Program-made: the position numbers and the translations under genes | The notes under the pieces: generated by a model | Seen by the model: the letters and a program-made list of their open reading frames with translations, nothing else | Told to the model about the DNA's origin: nothing | The model's database searches: none | Part shown: in pieces, positions 1 to 11,405 of the stretch | Position numbering within the stretch: position 1 is the stretch's first letter | Layout: each line of letters begins with the position of its first letter | Source: Gnetum montanum | Taxonomy: Eukaryota; Streptophyta; Gnetopsida; Gnetales; Gnetaceae | Reading direction: 5' to 3' | Length of the DNA stretch: 62,000 nucleotides | Assembly: GCA_015680685.1 (NCBI GenBank) | Contig: MNCI01001005.1 | Span: 141,438-203,437, forward strand

Positions 1-493
1 GGTGCATGTCAACATCATTTTCAACTATTCACATAGGGGGAGTTTTTCAAATTTTTTCCATGAACTTGCTAACTTGTTTGCCTCTAATCGAATAGCCCTA
101 ACTTAATCGTTAGTGCTCCGATTCCCATTATAATCAAACCTATCTGACCCTGGAGTGTTCAGCTTATTCATGGGGGAAGGTTACACTCTCAGTTGTGCAT
201 AAATTTTCCAAAATTCATCGTTGCTCAAAGGATACTATAAAGGGTAATTGACCATCAAAATGTTAAACATGTTGCCAAAATCAATTTTACTTCTTCACCC
301 ATACCAGGAGAGTTAAATTTTGAAGCCACCTAATCAAATTAGACCCAAGATCAAACTTTTAGGGGACATTTTCATAAAATTTCCTAACTTGAAATCACAC
401 GAAATAAGAAACATACCCATTAAAGGTAAAAAGTGAGGTATAAATCAAATTTTGTAAGAAGCCTTACTAATAATCAGCCCCATGTGATTACAG
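1..493. other. Non-coding spacer upstream of the additional ORF of element F
   Basis: AT-rich and without a supported reading frame. By position it corresponds to the integrase-to-ORF spacer seen complete in element E. It ends in a pyrimidine-poor but otherwise acceptor-like TGATTACAG just before an ATG at 494. Confidence 0.5.
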
Positions 494-3228
494 ATGGTCC
501 CTAAATGTGGACAGTAAGAAGGACCCTCCCAAGGTGTGTCCAAATGACCAAGGAGAGGCAAAGACCAAGTGTCTCTTGAGGAATGTGTAGAGCAAGAGGC
601 AAAATCATTTAACATTCATCAAGAGCCTCCTACTAATGTGCAATCAGGATAGGTGAAAGGAGGAATAGTTGAAGCACCTGAACAAGGACAACATCTCATG
701 TTCTCCCTAGAATGCATGTAGGTATTCCATGAAATGTTGTCATTAGCAACTGTGATCGTGGAACTAAACTTTGGACCTTTTGCGGAGTTCGTTCCTAAAG
801 CTATTAGGGACTAGCTTAAAGGGTCCCAATTATGGCATATCCTTTCTAGAAGTGGTGCCTAGTACTTAGGAGAGATGTACCAATTTTGGCACAACAAAGA
901 AGAAGGTACCATAGTTGACATTGGTGGTGTGTCTGTAGATTTTTCCACCAAGGCCATTTTTAAAGTGTTGAATCTTCCGAATATAGGGCCAAATGTTTCT
1001 CACCTACCCACTCACTCTAATGTCAATGCATGAAAATTTTGGTTGAAAAGGGAATATGGAAATGAATATAAGACATATGGAGAATTAATGCTAGAAGAAA
1101 GAATATATTTCAAGATTGGTACTTATCACATCTTCCCCACAAAAGGATTGAATAGAATCTCCATGTATGCAACCAAAGGAAGTGCTATATTGATGGGCAA
1201 GGTTAATACTAACTTACCCCACTTATACCTTATGGAGATTCTAAGGTGATTTGAGAAATGCAAGATAGGGAAGTTTACATTGCTCTTCTCCTATCTCATC
1301 AAGAAGCTATGAAAATATGCTATAATTCTAGGGTACACCAATGACATCCCTAGAAAAGCCCAAAATGCTTCGTTCACTGAATTACTGAAGCCACCAGCCC
1401 CAAGGAAAAGTGCTAGTGAGACACTAGAGCAAAAACAAGAATAGATGATGGGGCCCATTGCAACTCAAACTATAGAGCCTAGCCAACTCCTAAGCATAAG
1501 GCCCCATCAACAACGAGAAACAGGGCCTAGCATGAGCCAACGAGACCAACCGCCACCACCACCATAGGATTATTGACTGTTGATGAGCCATCTTAGGGCC
1601 ATCGCTAAGATGATCAGTTGGGAAAGTTGTGATGATGCCAATATCTTTCAAGCCATTGACGACACTGTACAATCCACAATTTATATAGATCATAGGTGAG
1701 GTGAGGTCTCCATTCAAACAGGAGAAGGGGAGACACATTGGTCATAATAGATTTCAAGGAATGCTGCATCTTTCCAGGTGCAATTACAAATTGATGAATG
1801 GACCACAGTAGTGGTAATGAAACACCAAGATGTAGTGGGAGCTATAGAAGTGGTCACAGACCACATCAAAGAGTCTTTCAATGCCCTTGTTGTGCCACCT
1901 ATGGATTTCACAATAAAACGCAATGCTCAAACTCTGGCCGATCCAACAATGACTCCTGTGGAGCATGATGATGTCATTGATTGGTTGCTGCAGATAGGAA
2001 AAGTAATGATTTCCTTGTTCAACATCCTGCAAGATGTCACAGCAACTCAATCAGATCTCATCTCAACCAAGGGAAAGTTGGTCATGGTATAGATCAGGGC
2101 TAAGCATGCGGAGTTGGTCATGGTACAAACCAACTGGAATCTTTTAGAACCAAGAAACTTAATAAATTAGTGGCAAATAATAAAAAGGTGGTAGAGAAGA
2201 AAGAGAAGGTCAATTGGGATGCTTCTAAGGCACAAATGCAAACATACATGCATGCCAAAGCACTCAAGGGCTTACAAGAAGAGAATAAATAGCTTGTCAT
2301 GGACAATCTTTGGTTGACCACTGTGGAGAAACAAAATAATGTTCTCAAAGAAAATTTTTAGCAACTATGAGAATAATTAGTCAGGGTCAACCAGGACATG
2401 AATCAATTGGCCAAAGAGAATCGAACCCTCTCAATGGAGGAGGTAGGTGCAATCCATCAGAAGATGGCCATTCAAACAAGTGCACGGAAAAATAAGGCCA
2501 AGAAACAGGAAAATTTAAAAGAACACTTCAAAGACCAGGTGGGGATGTACAAGCAAGCCATTGAGAAATAAATCTATATGGCCAAGGCCCACATTAATAC
2601 CTTCAGTGCTCAAGCCATATTGGAAACATATGCATTCATCCACCAAGTAGAGCTAAAAGGCTAGGACTTGTAGGTACAGGATCTTATAGAGTACATGGAA
2701 TTGGCAAACCTGTGGTATGCTAATTTAGCCATGTTAATAGTAGGACACTCGAGAACAAAGTTGGAGAAGAAGGTAGCTACCACCTATGCCAAATATAAAA
2801 TTTAATTTGCAGAGCATAAGAAAACATTGCAAAGGTTAGGAGTTGCAAATTTTAAGTTAGAGGTGGTTAAGGCCAACTACCAAGGGTAGGAAGATGTCAT
2901 GGCAGACTTAGCTCAATGGCTTATTGATTATCAAGACTAAAAGGACAAAGCCAGAGCCTATGAGAAGGAACAACAACTGTTTGTAGCCTGGTACATCAAG
3001 GAAAATCAGATGTTCCCACAATTTCCATGTCCATGGGAAGTGCCAACTCTATCAAACATTGGAGCATTAGCACGGATACCATAGGACCCCTAAACTAAAG
3101 AGGAAAATCTCCAGGCACTCCTTTAGACCCACCAAATCCCAAAATCTAGAGCACAAGACAAGGGGGAAGTAACCCATGGAGGAGCCACTGCCACCTAGAA
3201 CCACATGAGTTCCAATAAAATTTTGTAA
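494..3228 (+). pseudogene. Additional (env-position) ORF of element F, coiled-coil protein, decayed
   Basis: The reading frame starts at the ATG at 494, directly after an AG acceptor-like site, and can be followed through about 2,090 despite TAG/TGA stops. A frame change then leads to a second half rich in Lys, Glu, Gln and Leu with heptad spacing, typical of a long coiled coil, ending near 3,228. The N-terminal third holds IVDIGGVSVDFSTKAIF and then LNLPNIG, resembling the 'putative plant transposon protein' domain found near Athila-type elements (family suggestion from memory). Homologous ORFs occupy 5,530-8,368 and 43,250-46,067 (reverse). Position between integrase and 3' LTR matches the env-like ORF of Athila, but I see no convincing signal peptide or membrane segment. 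Function unknown. Confidence 0.65.
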
Positions 3229-3377
3229 TTGAACTTTTATGTTCATGTCCCAATTTTGTTGTATTCAATTCCCCACTAAGGCATGAATAAATTCCTAGTT
3301 AGTCCATAATCCCTTACCTATCCACTATGTAATTAATTAGGCTTGTTCTCATTTTGTTTAACTCAAGGACAAGTTTT

Positions 3378-3395
3378 CATTTAGTCATGGGGGTA
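3378..3395 (+). other. Polypurine tract of element F
   Basis: TCATGGGGGTA lies directly before the LTR. The same block precedes the 3' LTRs of A and E on the minus strand, with a diverged copy before G. It would prime plus-strand DNA synthesis. Confidence 0.7.
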
Positions 3396-4287
3396 TGATG
3401 AACCATGATTTGTCAAGCTTCGATATCATACCTGTGATATCAGATCCACAATATCGGGTATGCGATATCATGACCTAAATAATGATATCGGATATACGAT
3501 ATCGTGACTCATGTGTGGACCTATAAATACACATGTGGGCACATAGGAAAGTCAATTAGGAATTAGTTCCTAGTTAGTTAATTTTTCAATCATTTGTTAG
3601 TTCTTCTCAACCTTTTCTCTCAGTGCATGCCCATCGTGTGGTGATTGTAATTGTATGGCACCTTTATTCGAGTGTGACGTACTTGGACATGCACATGACC
3701 AAAAATAAAGATCAAGATTACTTCATCATTGTAGCATTCACTTAGTTTTAGTTGTTTAATTATTATTTATTGCTTTCATAATTAATATCTCTCACCCTCA
3801 TTTCCTATCCCTATTATTACTTGTGGAATGAGTACAACTTAACCACGAGCATTTAAGTGTGACTACTTGGTAACCCAGTAGCGTACCTAGGACATGCACT
3901 TGGTAATCCCAGTGGTAGTGGTACTTGAGGTCCAAGATATGTATGGATGATTAAGGAATGAATACTCATCACATTTAGGCTAGCTTAGATTCTCTCCTCC
4001 CATTTACTCATAGTTAGATTCTCTCTCTCTCTCTTCTCCTTTGTTCAAGTAAAGTTATTTTCCATTGCCTCTAGAAGTAGCACTAGTTTAAAACCATATC
4101 ATACACCTCACTCTACACTAAATCATATGTGACAACATAAATACTAGTACAAGTGGGAAGATAGCAAACTACAATCAATGAGTAACTATATAGATACCAC
4201 AACGAGCCCATCTACGAAGTTTGATCGGATCATGCATAAATGCTTGTATTCATATGGTTGAGTGTAGGGATACCTCGCCACTCATCA
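3396..4287 (+). repeat. 3' LTR of element F (892 bp)
   Basis: Begins TGATGAACC and ends CACTCATCA, giving the TGATGA...TCATCA terminal inverted repeat shared by the family. A TATAAATA box sits at 3,522-3,529. Upstream, 3,420-3,510 is packed with GATATC-type palindromes. The motif pair 'TGGTAACCCAG' / 'TGGTAATCCCAG' downstream of TATA recurs in the other LTRs of the family. Confidence 0.85.
3522..3529 (+). promoter_or_regulatory. TATA box of LTR F
   Basis: Perfect TATAAATA, preceded by about 100 bp of GATATC-rich U3 sequence. Equivalent boxes occur in LTRs G (8,700), A (15,581), B (27,436) and E (42,846). Confidence 0.7.
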
Positions 4288-4298
4288 ACCCTACTCGG

Positions 4299-5251
4299 AA
4301 GAGGGGGAAGATGTAGTCCTAAAGTGTAGACTCCAAGTTGCATTTTTTGGCATTATTTGTAGGTACATGATGATCCTTCAAACTTTGACACATGTAGTCT
4401 AGGAGGTATGGTCATAGTTTGGTAGTTTCTGAGTCCCTGTTCCTATCCCACAGAGCATAACACTTTGAGCTTAACACTTTGAGCTTGACATTTTGAGCAT
4501 AACATGTGAACGTGACTTGTCCATGCCCATGCTACATGGGACCTAGGCCATGTGTCATCTAGTTCACATCTCATGTCTACCCTAGCCCTATAAACACCAC
4601 AATAATTAGCATTTTAGAGTTTGGTTGGCAAAATCATTTTAAGCATCAGGCATTATAGCACTCTTAGCATCTTCATCGCTCTCACACTTGAGCACCCAAG
4701 CTTGACAATTGGCTAAGTACCATGACACAGTATTCCTTACATCCACATAGTGTGATAACGATCAACCCGCTAGGTCTAGCCTCCTTTGTAGCTACCAGCA
4801 CCACATCCATGATGTCCCAAAGACTATGACTACACCGCTACACTAGCGTTGTGCCTATCTAATGTTGTGTACTAGCTTCAAACATTATTCAATTAAACGT
4901 TGCATGCCCTGATCTTTGGGTAATGCATTTCTCCACCCTTGAACTCTGGTTCTATATTCTCAACATTTGTTTCAAGTTTCTTAGCATTTACTTTTGTTAT
5001 TTCTTCTACTATCAATACACATTTACATATTTCACGTTACATTACATTTTTTTCTTGATCATTGTCCCAACTCTTGCATGAGGCTCACTAGAAACTTCAT
5101 TTACAAATGATTAATGTTACAGCATATAAGTCCCTTTTTGATCAACTAGACCATTTGGGCACCTCATTTTTGTTTCAGCCAACATGGCCCTCACACAAAT
5201 TTGAGGTTAGTTTGTACGCTCGTGGACCTCTCGATGTTCTAGCCACCAACA
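4299..5251 (+). repeat. Element H remnant: polypurine tract and 3' LTR of a Tat-like element
   Basis: A purine run GGAAGAGGGGGAAGA (about 4,299-4,313) immediately precedes TGTAGTCC, as a polypurine tract precedes a 3' LTR. The following ~940 bp has a TATA-like TATAAACA at 4,589. It ends with a stretch (about 5,085-5,250) homologous to the ends of the two LTRs of element C, including the CCTCTCGATGTT and AGCCACCAACA blocks. Only about 11 bp separate the purine tract from the end of LTR F, so F appears to have inserted just upstream of H's purine tract. The right boundary is approximate. Confidence 0.55.
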
Positions 5252-5529
5252 TTTTTGGATGTTAAATTAAGGAATATAATGATATTGAACCATCACTTTT
5301 TGAGAGTTTGACCCTTCCAACATCCTATGGTGTGACTACAATAATTTATTAATATTAAGATGCAAATCAACTAATGATTAAAATTGATCAAATTAGCCAT
5401 AATCATAACTTAGTTAGGTGTAACCTTCCTAATGAGATAAGGTATCCCAATTATTTCATGTTACACAATAATTGATAATTCATGGTCATGTTGTGATTAT
5501 TGATGACATCAAGAACAAAATGATTGCAG
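5252..5529 (+). other. Spacer of element G ending in a splice-acceptor-like site
   Basis: AT-rich and non-coding. It ends in ATTGCAG before GAAGGAGG at 5,529/5,530. The element E equivalent ends in TTTTGTAG before GAAAGAAA (minus strand, 46,067). Conservation of the AG junction suggests the ORF may be expressed from a spliced transcript (inference). Confidence 0.45.
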
Positions 5530-8368
5530 GAAGGAGGACCATCTCAACTAAGGAAGAAATGACCCAAAACTGAAAGGGGCCAACAAGAGCAAGCCCAGGA
5601 ACAAGTAGAAGAAACCCATGCAATGAGATCACTTTGGGAGGAGCTCAAAGTGGAATCTATTCGATAGATTCTTGAGGAAGAGGCTACAATAGAATAATCA
5701 CAACAAGGTGAGGCACTAGGGCCCATATCGAGACTTGAAGTCACACTAACACAAGCCTACCTCAACAAAATTAGACCTCGTGATGTCCAATGCTTAGTTC
5801 TTTAGAAACTGAAACTTCAAGCCATTTCTAGAACATGTTCTAGCAAAGGTCAAGACACAATTGAAAACCTCTTCCATGTGGCTAATTATTACTTCTAGTG
5901 GGGAGTGGTAAATGAGAGAGACATATCTCTTTTGGATTAATAGATAGGTAGGTTCCACCATGAAAATCAAGGACATTCAGGTATTTTACTTAGCTGAAGC
6001 CATCATGTAGGCTCTTGGGTTGCTTGATTCTAGAACAAAATTGGTAGAGCTATCTATGCAAGCTAACCCAGAGGCCAAAAAGGAGTGGACCTAGTAGTGT
6101 TATAGTGTCAACCGTAAGGAGTTTGGTGCACTCACACCAGCGGAGTGCATATACTTCAAGATAGTAGCTTGTCAGTTCATTCTGATGATGAGGCCCAGTA
6201 AGGTAACTGGCTTCTCAACTAAAGCATGTGCCACTCTAAGTAGAAAAGCTTTAGCAAACCTTCCATCATTAATCTATTTAGATATAGAAAAGCATTTCAA
6301 AGAAAATGAATGTGAAAGGAAAACCTTGTCTTTTCCATGTCTTATTCAAAAATTTTGCAAAAGGGTAGGGATAATCTCCTATGAAAATGGCATGATCAAG
6401 CATATTGTTATAGCCTCTTGGACCAAAATGATGAAGGATAAGACACTTGCTGTTCTAAGGAAGAGGACCAGCAACTGCCACCTCCACCATGCACTCAAGA
6501 AACAACACCAAAGGCCCACATAGCCAGTAAGAACTTATATGACATCTAAGAACAACTCTTGTGAAAGTAGGAATAGCAAGTAGAAAAGAGTGGTGGAGAC
6601 CCATTTGTATATCAACTTGTAATGAGTCACCTTAATGAGGTGGCTTGAACAATTAGTTAGATGCAGGGAGGTGGTCCAATATTCTCAACTCAATGAATGT
6701 AGCTGCAAACAAGATCAAATCCTAGTGCTTGAGAGGTGAGGATGTCTCTATCTCAACACCATCTATTCCCAAAAATCTTTGGGAATGTTGCCTTCTTTTC
6801 AATGCACTTGGATGAGGGTAAAGAGAAAATTGTACTAGTGATGCAGCACCAAGGATAAGAGATAGCTATAGAAGTGGTTGTTGACCAAATCATAGAAGCA
6901 CTTAACATACCTACAATGTCTATACCATACATATCTACACTTCAAGATGTGCAAATGTTTACAAGGACTGTCAGTGGAAGATTAAGTGCAATCCAACATG
7001 AAGAGTTGCTAGACTGACTAGTGGGGATCAAGAACTCAATTCTGGACATCTTTCATTTTCTAGGACAACATTATTGCAACCTATTTGGAGTTGCTTGAGG
7101 CAAAGGAAAAATGTATCATCTTGGAAGGGTAACTTGAACTAACTCAAGCATAAAACCAACACTTGGACATGAAGGTTGCTAAATTATGTGTCCATTTTAT
7201 TAACCCTACAATCCTCAACCCTAGAATAACCAAAGATGAAACTTTTTAGTAGCTTCAAGAATGATTAAAATAAGTTGAGGAGGGAATGGTGATGTCTATC
7301 TTTAACCAATCTATGGTTGAAGTAGAGACCTATTCAATTCAAAAGGAGTTTGTTTAGATGCACCAAAAAAATGAAACGCTGACCATAGAAAACCATTACC
7401 TAGGAAATGTTTATGCAAAAAAACAACAAATGCAAGAATTTATTCATTAATAGCAATGACAACTATCCAAATAAAACATGGAATTGAGGAAATTGACAGC
7501 AGAAAATTACAATCTACCTATGGAGGAAGTCCATGCCATATGCTAGAAATTTGTTATTGAAATTGTCACTTGAAAGAATGAGGCTCTCAAATTTGAGAAA
7601 TTCAAGAATCACTATAGAGACCAGGTTGGCCTATAGAAGGAGGTGAATGAGAAGAATATCCAAATGACTAAGGCAAAAGTAAATGAGGCCCTCCAACAAC
7701 TCCAATAAGGTAGAGAAGTATAACAACCTATCATTGATGGGATAGATGCCTATAACAAAGTAGAAATCTGCATGAAGGAGTTGCAAATCAAAGAAATAAT
7801 AGAATATATGGAATTGGCCAATCTCTAGTATGCAAATCTAGCAATGTTGACTACTAGATGACTACTATCAAAACTTGAAAAATAGATGGCTAGCTTGTAC
7901 TTGCTATACGAGGCTAAGTTCAAGCACCACAAGGACACCACGCAAAAGCTTGAGATGGCAAACACTAAATTGAAAGTTCTCAAGGCATGATTCACTAATC
8001 AACAATCAATTGCCAAGAACCTAGCTAAGAGAATGAATGACTAGCAAGAGCTAAAAAACATAGTTAGGGCATTCAATATCGAACATAAATAATTCATTAC
8101 CTAGTTTGTCAATGCTAAGGAGCTATTACCATCAATTTCTTATCCTTGGGATGTGTCCATTCTAGTCCACATTGGCAAAGCTACGTGGACCATGCACGAT
8201 CCTAGGAGTAAGGAGAAAAAAATGAAAGCATTGTTGGATGCTTTCTGTTTGCCATCAAAAGTTGCAAAAGTAGCTAGATAGCCATAACAACCTTAATCAT
8301 TGCATGTGCCTGAAGCTAGAGAAGATCTGTTAGAGCCTCAAGAGCCTCCACCACCTAGGATCATGTGA
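5530..8368 (+). pseudogene. Additional ORF of element G, coiled-coil protein, decayed
   Basis: Broken by many stops and a few frame changes, yet easily followed. The longest open piece (6,185-6,523) encodes a basic segment containing SRKALANLPSLIYLDIEKHF. The N-terminal part has IKDIQVFYLAEAIM then ALGLL, matching IKDIQVSYMVEAIA in E and the equivalent block of F. From about 6,800 on it is long coiled coil. The C-terminus has YPWDVSILVHIG, matching PWEVPTLSNIG in F, and closes with EPPPPRIM before TGA at 8,366-8,368. Same family as 494-3,228 and 43,250-46,067. No enzymatic motif recognised. Confidence 0.65.
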
Positions 8369-8591
8369 TCGTTTTAATTGCCTTCATACCATCAAAGGAC
8401 ATGTTGTCCAATTTTTATTCAATGTTCAATTTTTTGTTGTGAACACCACAATTAGTAATTTTGTTAATCCGTACACTTGGGTACTCAGTTTTTTCATGCA
8501 ATTTTGTTGAGTCATGTGCTAGTCAATAATCCCATACCTTCCTAATTTTGTAAAGAACTCAAGGACGAGTTTTCATTCAATCATGTGGATG

Positions 8592-9474
8592 TGATGAGTT
8601 GTAGATTAGTTACATTGATGAGGCCTCGTTGACTAGGCCCCATCAACACATCATTTGATGTGTTGACATTGCATAATCAACGTAGGGTTTGTTCTTGCCT
8701 ATAAATATGTGCCAACCCACTGTGTTTAGACATCATTCTATCATAGTTGTAGCAAAGCTCTTGTAGTTCTTCCATTTAAAATTTAAAATATTTTTTTGAG
8801 TGCCTAGAGCAGAAGTCATTGTGTATGAATCTTTATTTGAGCACTATTGTACCTGAGCATGACAATGTGTGTAACAATAAAAATGAGTTTCTTGATAAAC
8901 CTTTCAACATTCTTGATAGTTTAAATATTTTATGCATACATTTAATGCTTTTAGTCATTTATTCCATGTTTCTTAGTAATTAAGCTAAATAAATACTTAA
9001 GCAAGATAAGCTAAATAGTGATTAAGTAAACACATAAGTACAACTACTTTAAGCATGCGCAATATGTTTGGTAATCCCAGCAACGCTTAATGCTTGGTAA
9101 CCCAATAATGTCATATGTGTTCAAGATGTGCATGGCAAGTGGGACCAAATATGTACGTTAGGACTAGTTACACAATAGTTAGTCAATTAGATTAAAGTCG
9201 ACATTAAATTACTTTATTCCTTATCCTATTTATTTCAAGTATTAAAACAATAAAATATCAAATGATAAAATTTTTTTACCTCAATTACACTTAAACCATA
9301 CCCTTGAGGTTCACAAGTGTAGTTGAGAAGACAATGAATGTTCTCAACACCTAGTTCACTTCCTAGAGAACTAGTGCATCAGAAAACTATAGAGTTCGTG
9401 GAATTCGACCGGATCGTGCGTGAATGCTTTGTGATTCATATGGTTGGACGTAAGGGTACCTTCACTGCTCATTA
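8592..9474 (+). repeat. 3' LTR of element G (883 bp)
   Basis: Starts TGATGAGTTG after the diverged purine tract ATCATGTGGATG and ends CTCATTA (expected CTCATCA). TATAAATA lies at 8,700-8,707. Upstream of it, instead of GATATC repeats, there is an inverted repeat built of GAGGCCTCG and CTAGGCCCC arms (about 8,615-8,650), a U3 type shared with E but not with F or A. Confidence 0.85.
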
Positions 9475-10330
9475 GATGTGTAGATATTTTCTAGTAGCAA
9501 GAGCATAACTATGACATATCTTTAGAAGATAAATACCAACTTCTTAAAAATGTTGCTTTTCAGCTACAACTTCAAATAAAAAATCCTCCAAGTGAAAGTT
9601 GAATAATTGATTTATTTTCTATATTATTAATTTCTTTTTTATTTTATTGGCTTAAAGATGGGAAGTTTTTTATCTTTGTTGTTATTTATTCTTTAAATGT
9701 GATTGATGTATTCTTTTATGTTTAAAAAAAGTTTTCTCCCTTTTTTTACAAGTAATCCTTGACTAAGACTAAAAATCGTAAAGGAGCTTCTAAATAAGGG
9801 CAAAACACAATCTTTTTCCTACCCCATATGAGAGATTTTTCAGAATTCATTGTAATGATGAAAACTTAAAGAAGCATTTCAAAACCATTAGGCTTTTTCT
9901 TTAAACTCTCTTTGATTATATAATGCATTTTTAATTTTTTAAATATTATTATTCATTTTTTAAAGCCTAGATTTTTTTGAAAATCAGAAACAGGGTAAAT
10001 TCACCTCTATGAAAGTTAACCTTCCCATTTTATTTTCTGCATTATTTTTTTAAGGTTAGCTAGCGGGTCAAAACACTAACATGGCACACGGAATATTGAA
10101 ATCGAAAATTTATTGAATAAATAAAACAACCGGTTCGAAAAGACTTTTTTAACGACTTTGTTATCCGTTAGGAATCCGACCCTATAAAAGTAACAGGCAC
10201 CATTCGATTTCTTGGATAGCCAAAGTAACTTACATCGAAATTCGTCATAATCTACCGTTCTTGAGCTTCCAAATCTCTATCATATACCGTTTTTTGTGCT
10301 TCCGAATTTCTTTCATCTACCGTTTCATCT
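9475..10330. other. AT-rich DNA without a recognisable gene
   Basis: A short open stretch near 9,500-9,590 reads DISLEDKYQLLKNVAFQ before a stop; I do not recognise it. The rest is AT-rich low-complexity sequence. Around 10,150-10,320 base composition changes, with a TATAAAAG box near 10,174 followed by pyrimidine-rich sequence, promoter-like but unproven. Confidence 0.4.
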
Positions 10331-10336
10331 TCCGTT

Positions 10337-10483
10337 TTTATTTCCGCCATTTCTCCCTACGCTTTGGTTGCATTTGATCGCCCACAGTCCGCAGATGCCG
10401 CCATTGCAAATAACAGCGGTTTGATGGTGGGGAACGTTTATGTGAAGGTTGCATGGGGTAGGAACATAACAATGGAAGATTAA
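10337..10483 (+). pseudogene. RRM-like coding fragment
   Basis: One frame reads ALVAFDRPQSADAAI and, after a short gap, VGNVYVKVAWGRN before a TAA at about 10,481. This order resembles the second half of an RNA-recognition motif: an RNP1-like aromatic strand, the Ala-rich helix 2, and the last strand ending in WGR. The first half of an RRM (RNP2) is not seen upstream in the same frame and no ATG is close. It lies downstream of a TATA-like, pyrimidine-rich stretch. Could be an exon of a cellular gene, a captured fragment, or chance; no other cellular gene is visible. Confidence 0.3.
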
Positions 10484-10970
10484 ATCAAGGTTGGATAGGC
10501 CATCGTAATCAGGATTCAGCTATAAAATCAAGATTCAGATATTAATCTCTCTCGGATTCATGCTGGGCTTCATCAACGCAGCAGGGCTTTACCAGAATCA
10601 GGGCCATCGGTATTAGGTGCTTCAGGTTTTTGTTCAGGTCATGGAACGATGAAATGTTTTGTTTATTTTAGTTCTTGGGATGTTATTATGAGATAGATTG
10701 ATTAGTCTTTGACCTTTGTTAGAATTCTTCATGCGTTGGTAAAAATTCGTGTTTCCGCTTTACTTTCAAAATGGACAATTTGTACAAGGATAACTATGTG
10801 AATTCAATCGAATTTTTGACATATCTACTTAATTTTATGTATAGAATTTTAAAACTAAAACCGGATTTACCTTATTTTGCATCGTAGCCGTTCTTTCACA
10901 GATGTTTTTAACTAAGAAAATTTAAGATTTCATTGGGTTTCCATTAATATAATATCATGTTAATATATCA
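10484..10970. other. Unassigned DNA
   Basis: No continuous reading frame or repeat recognised. The 10,500-10,640 part is less AT-rich than its surroundings and may belong with the RRM-like fragment as transcribed sequence. Confidence 0.3.
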
Positions 10971-10974
10971 AATT

Positions 10975-11115
10975 TACCTCTGCATTTTGGCAAGTTTAGC
11001 AAGAAGATATAGGCATTAAATTAAATTCAAGTTCTACTTATAATGTCTAAATAGATGGGCAAACTGAAAGAATATATCAGGTATGAGAAATCATACTCCA
11101 AAACTATGTACTTCA
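10975..11115 (+). pseudogene. Ty3/gypsy integrase fragment
   Basis: The plus-strand translation contains SSSTYNV, one TAG stop, then IDGQTERIYQV, matching the conserved 'AYHPQTDGQTER' block around the third catalytic acidic residue of plant Ty3/gypsy integrases, with HFGKF upstream and LQNYVLQF downstream. The DGQTER spelling is typical of chromoviruses rather than Athila (which has 'PQ..GQAE'). So this is a scrap of a lineage different from the large elements of the window. No LTR or other domain is attached. Confidence 0.6.
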
Positions 11116-11340
11116 ATTTCTTGTTAGCATTCCTGTTGCAGTTACCTGCATTGTTGTTGTTGTTCCAGTTTGTGGCAATGATTGTTGAACCTTGGTGCTC
11201 TGATCATGGCTTGGATTCTGTTCTTCGATGATTCCATGTATGATTAGCTTGATGAATACAAGTTTCTGTGCACAAGTAGGGGTAGCTTTTACCGAATTTT
11301 GATGCCAAGCAACAGTAACTCTCTCTGTCTCTGCGTGCAG

Positions 11341-11405
11341 TGGAGATTTGGTTGAATCCTGGAAGGAATGGGCTGGTGCAGGTTGCTTTTAGAGTATGGG
11401 AAAGG
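11341..11405 (+). other. Candidate exon
   Basis: A 65-bp segment flanked by a strong acceptor (pyrimidine-rich CTCTCTGTCTCTGCGTGCAG) and a donor (AAAG before GTACCA). No recognisable protein. In one frame it ends in a TAG stop. The composition is less AT-rich than its neighbourhood. Confidence 0.25.

Larger units (their letters stand above)
1..4287 (+). mobile_element. Element F: 3' part of an Athila-like LTR retrotransposon
   Basis: The window opens inside this element. What is visible is a non-coding spacer (1-493), an additional ORF (494-3,228), a short 3' untranslated stretch with a G-rich polypurine tract (about 3,378-3,395) and a 3' LTR (3,396-4,287). Gag, protease, RT and integrase, if present, lie left of the window. 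The assignment rests on the LTR matching those of elements A, B, E and G, and on the additional ORF being homologous to those in E and G. The element is decayed: many in-frame stops and at least one frame change near 2,090. Confidence 0.8.
5252..9474 (+). mobile_element. Element G: 3' part of an Athila-like LTR retrotransposon
   Basis: Contains a spacer (5,252-5,529), the additional ORF (5,530-8,368), a 3' untranslated stretch and a 3' LTR (8,592-9,474). The spacer matches in reverse complement the corresponding region of element E (about 46,080-46,260), so G is a second member of the same family, and H plus F sit within it. Its gag and pol would lie left of the window. Confidence 0.75.

Noticed and set aside
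3420-3510. Telomere- or centromere-like satellite
   Set aside because: The GATATC units are confined to U3 of one LTR family and do not form a long regular array.
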